This document shows, one piece after another, positions 5,762 through 5,781 of a DNA stretch of 5,781 nt. Below the pieces are notes generated by a model. That model made no database searches. It saw only the letters and a program-made list of their open reading frames with translations, and had not been told where the DNA came from. Within the stretch, counting starts at the first letter, position 1. Every line of letters starts with the position of its first letter. A program made the translations under genes and the position numbers. The DNA is from Candidatus Poribacteria bacterium. Lineage in GTDB: Bacteria; Poribacteria; WGA-4E; WGA-3G. Location: assembly GCA_028818995.1 (NCBI GenBank), contig JAPPMR010000258.1, positions 21,924 through 27,704 on the forward strand, written 5' to 3'.

Positions 5762-5781
5762 CACCCAACATAGACATACCG

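Noticed and set aside
5757..5781. Possible C-terminal end of a convergent minus-strand gene reading ...MSMLGG-stop
   Set aside because: Only about seven codons are visible before the window ends, so coding cannot be distinguished from chance.
5740..5781. tRNA-like look of the hairpin near the right edge
   Set aside because: No acceptor stem, T-arm or CCA context can be assembled from the available bases. It is only a simple 7-bp inverted repeat.

Overview
This is a bacterial window of moderate base composition. It shows tight operons, Shine-Dalgarno sites and sigma70-type promoters. Nothing in it fixes the taxon. Tandem phytanoyl-CoA-dioxygenase-like (PhyH) genes, a glycogen-synthase-like glycosyltransferase and small REP-like palindromes together recall uncultured marine or sponge-associated lineages such as Candidatus Poribacteria. 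That placement is an impression from gene content and is of low confidence.

Layout. The left part (1-1876) is a minus-strand operon: a 78-residue winged-helix protein of the DUF2582 type, overlapping by ATGA with an alpha-glucan (glycogen) phosphorylase that runs off the left edge (547 residues visible). A 298-base divergent spacer (1877-2174) holds a perfect sigma70 consensus promoter firing left, an extended -10 promoter firing right, and a REP-like palindrome between them. The right part (2175-5685) is a plus-strand operon: a 582-residue GT-B glycosyltransferase with a TTG start, then two tandem PhyH paralogues (286 and 279 residues) that align without gaps over 267 residues at about 80% identity. 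A strong hairpin follows the last stop codon, and a second weaker one lies near the right edge.

How the genes may work together. Phosphorylase releases glucose-1-phosphate from alpha-glucan, and the divergent glycosyltransferase resembles enzymes that build alpha-glucan. The spacer therefore looks like a control point between glucan breakdown and synthesis, with the small winged-helix protein as a candidate regulator. The two PhyH-like proteins share the glycosyltransferase operon, but their substrate cannot be read from sequence. Both keep a distal His and an Arg typical of Fe(II)/2-oxoglutarate oxygenases. At the expected HxD motif both have His-Val-Val, so the carboxylate iron ligand appears to be missing. 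This altered metal site, in duplicated genes linked to a glucan-synthase-like enzyme, is the most interesting signal in the window.
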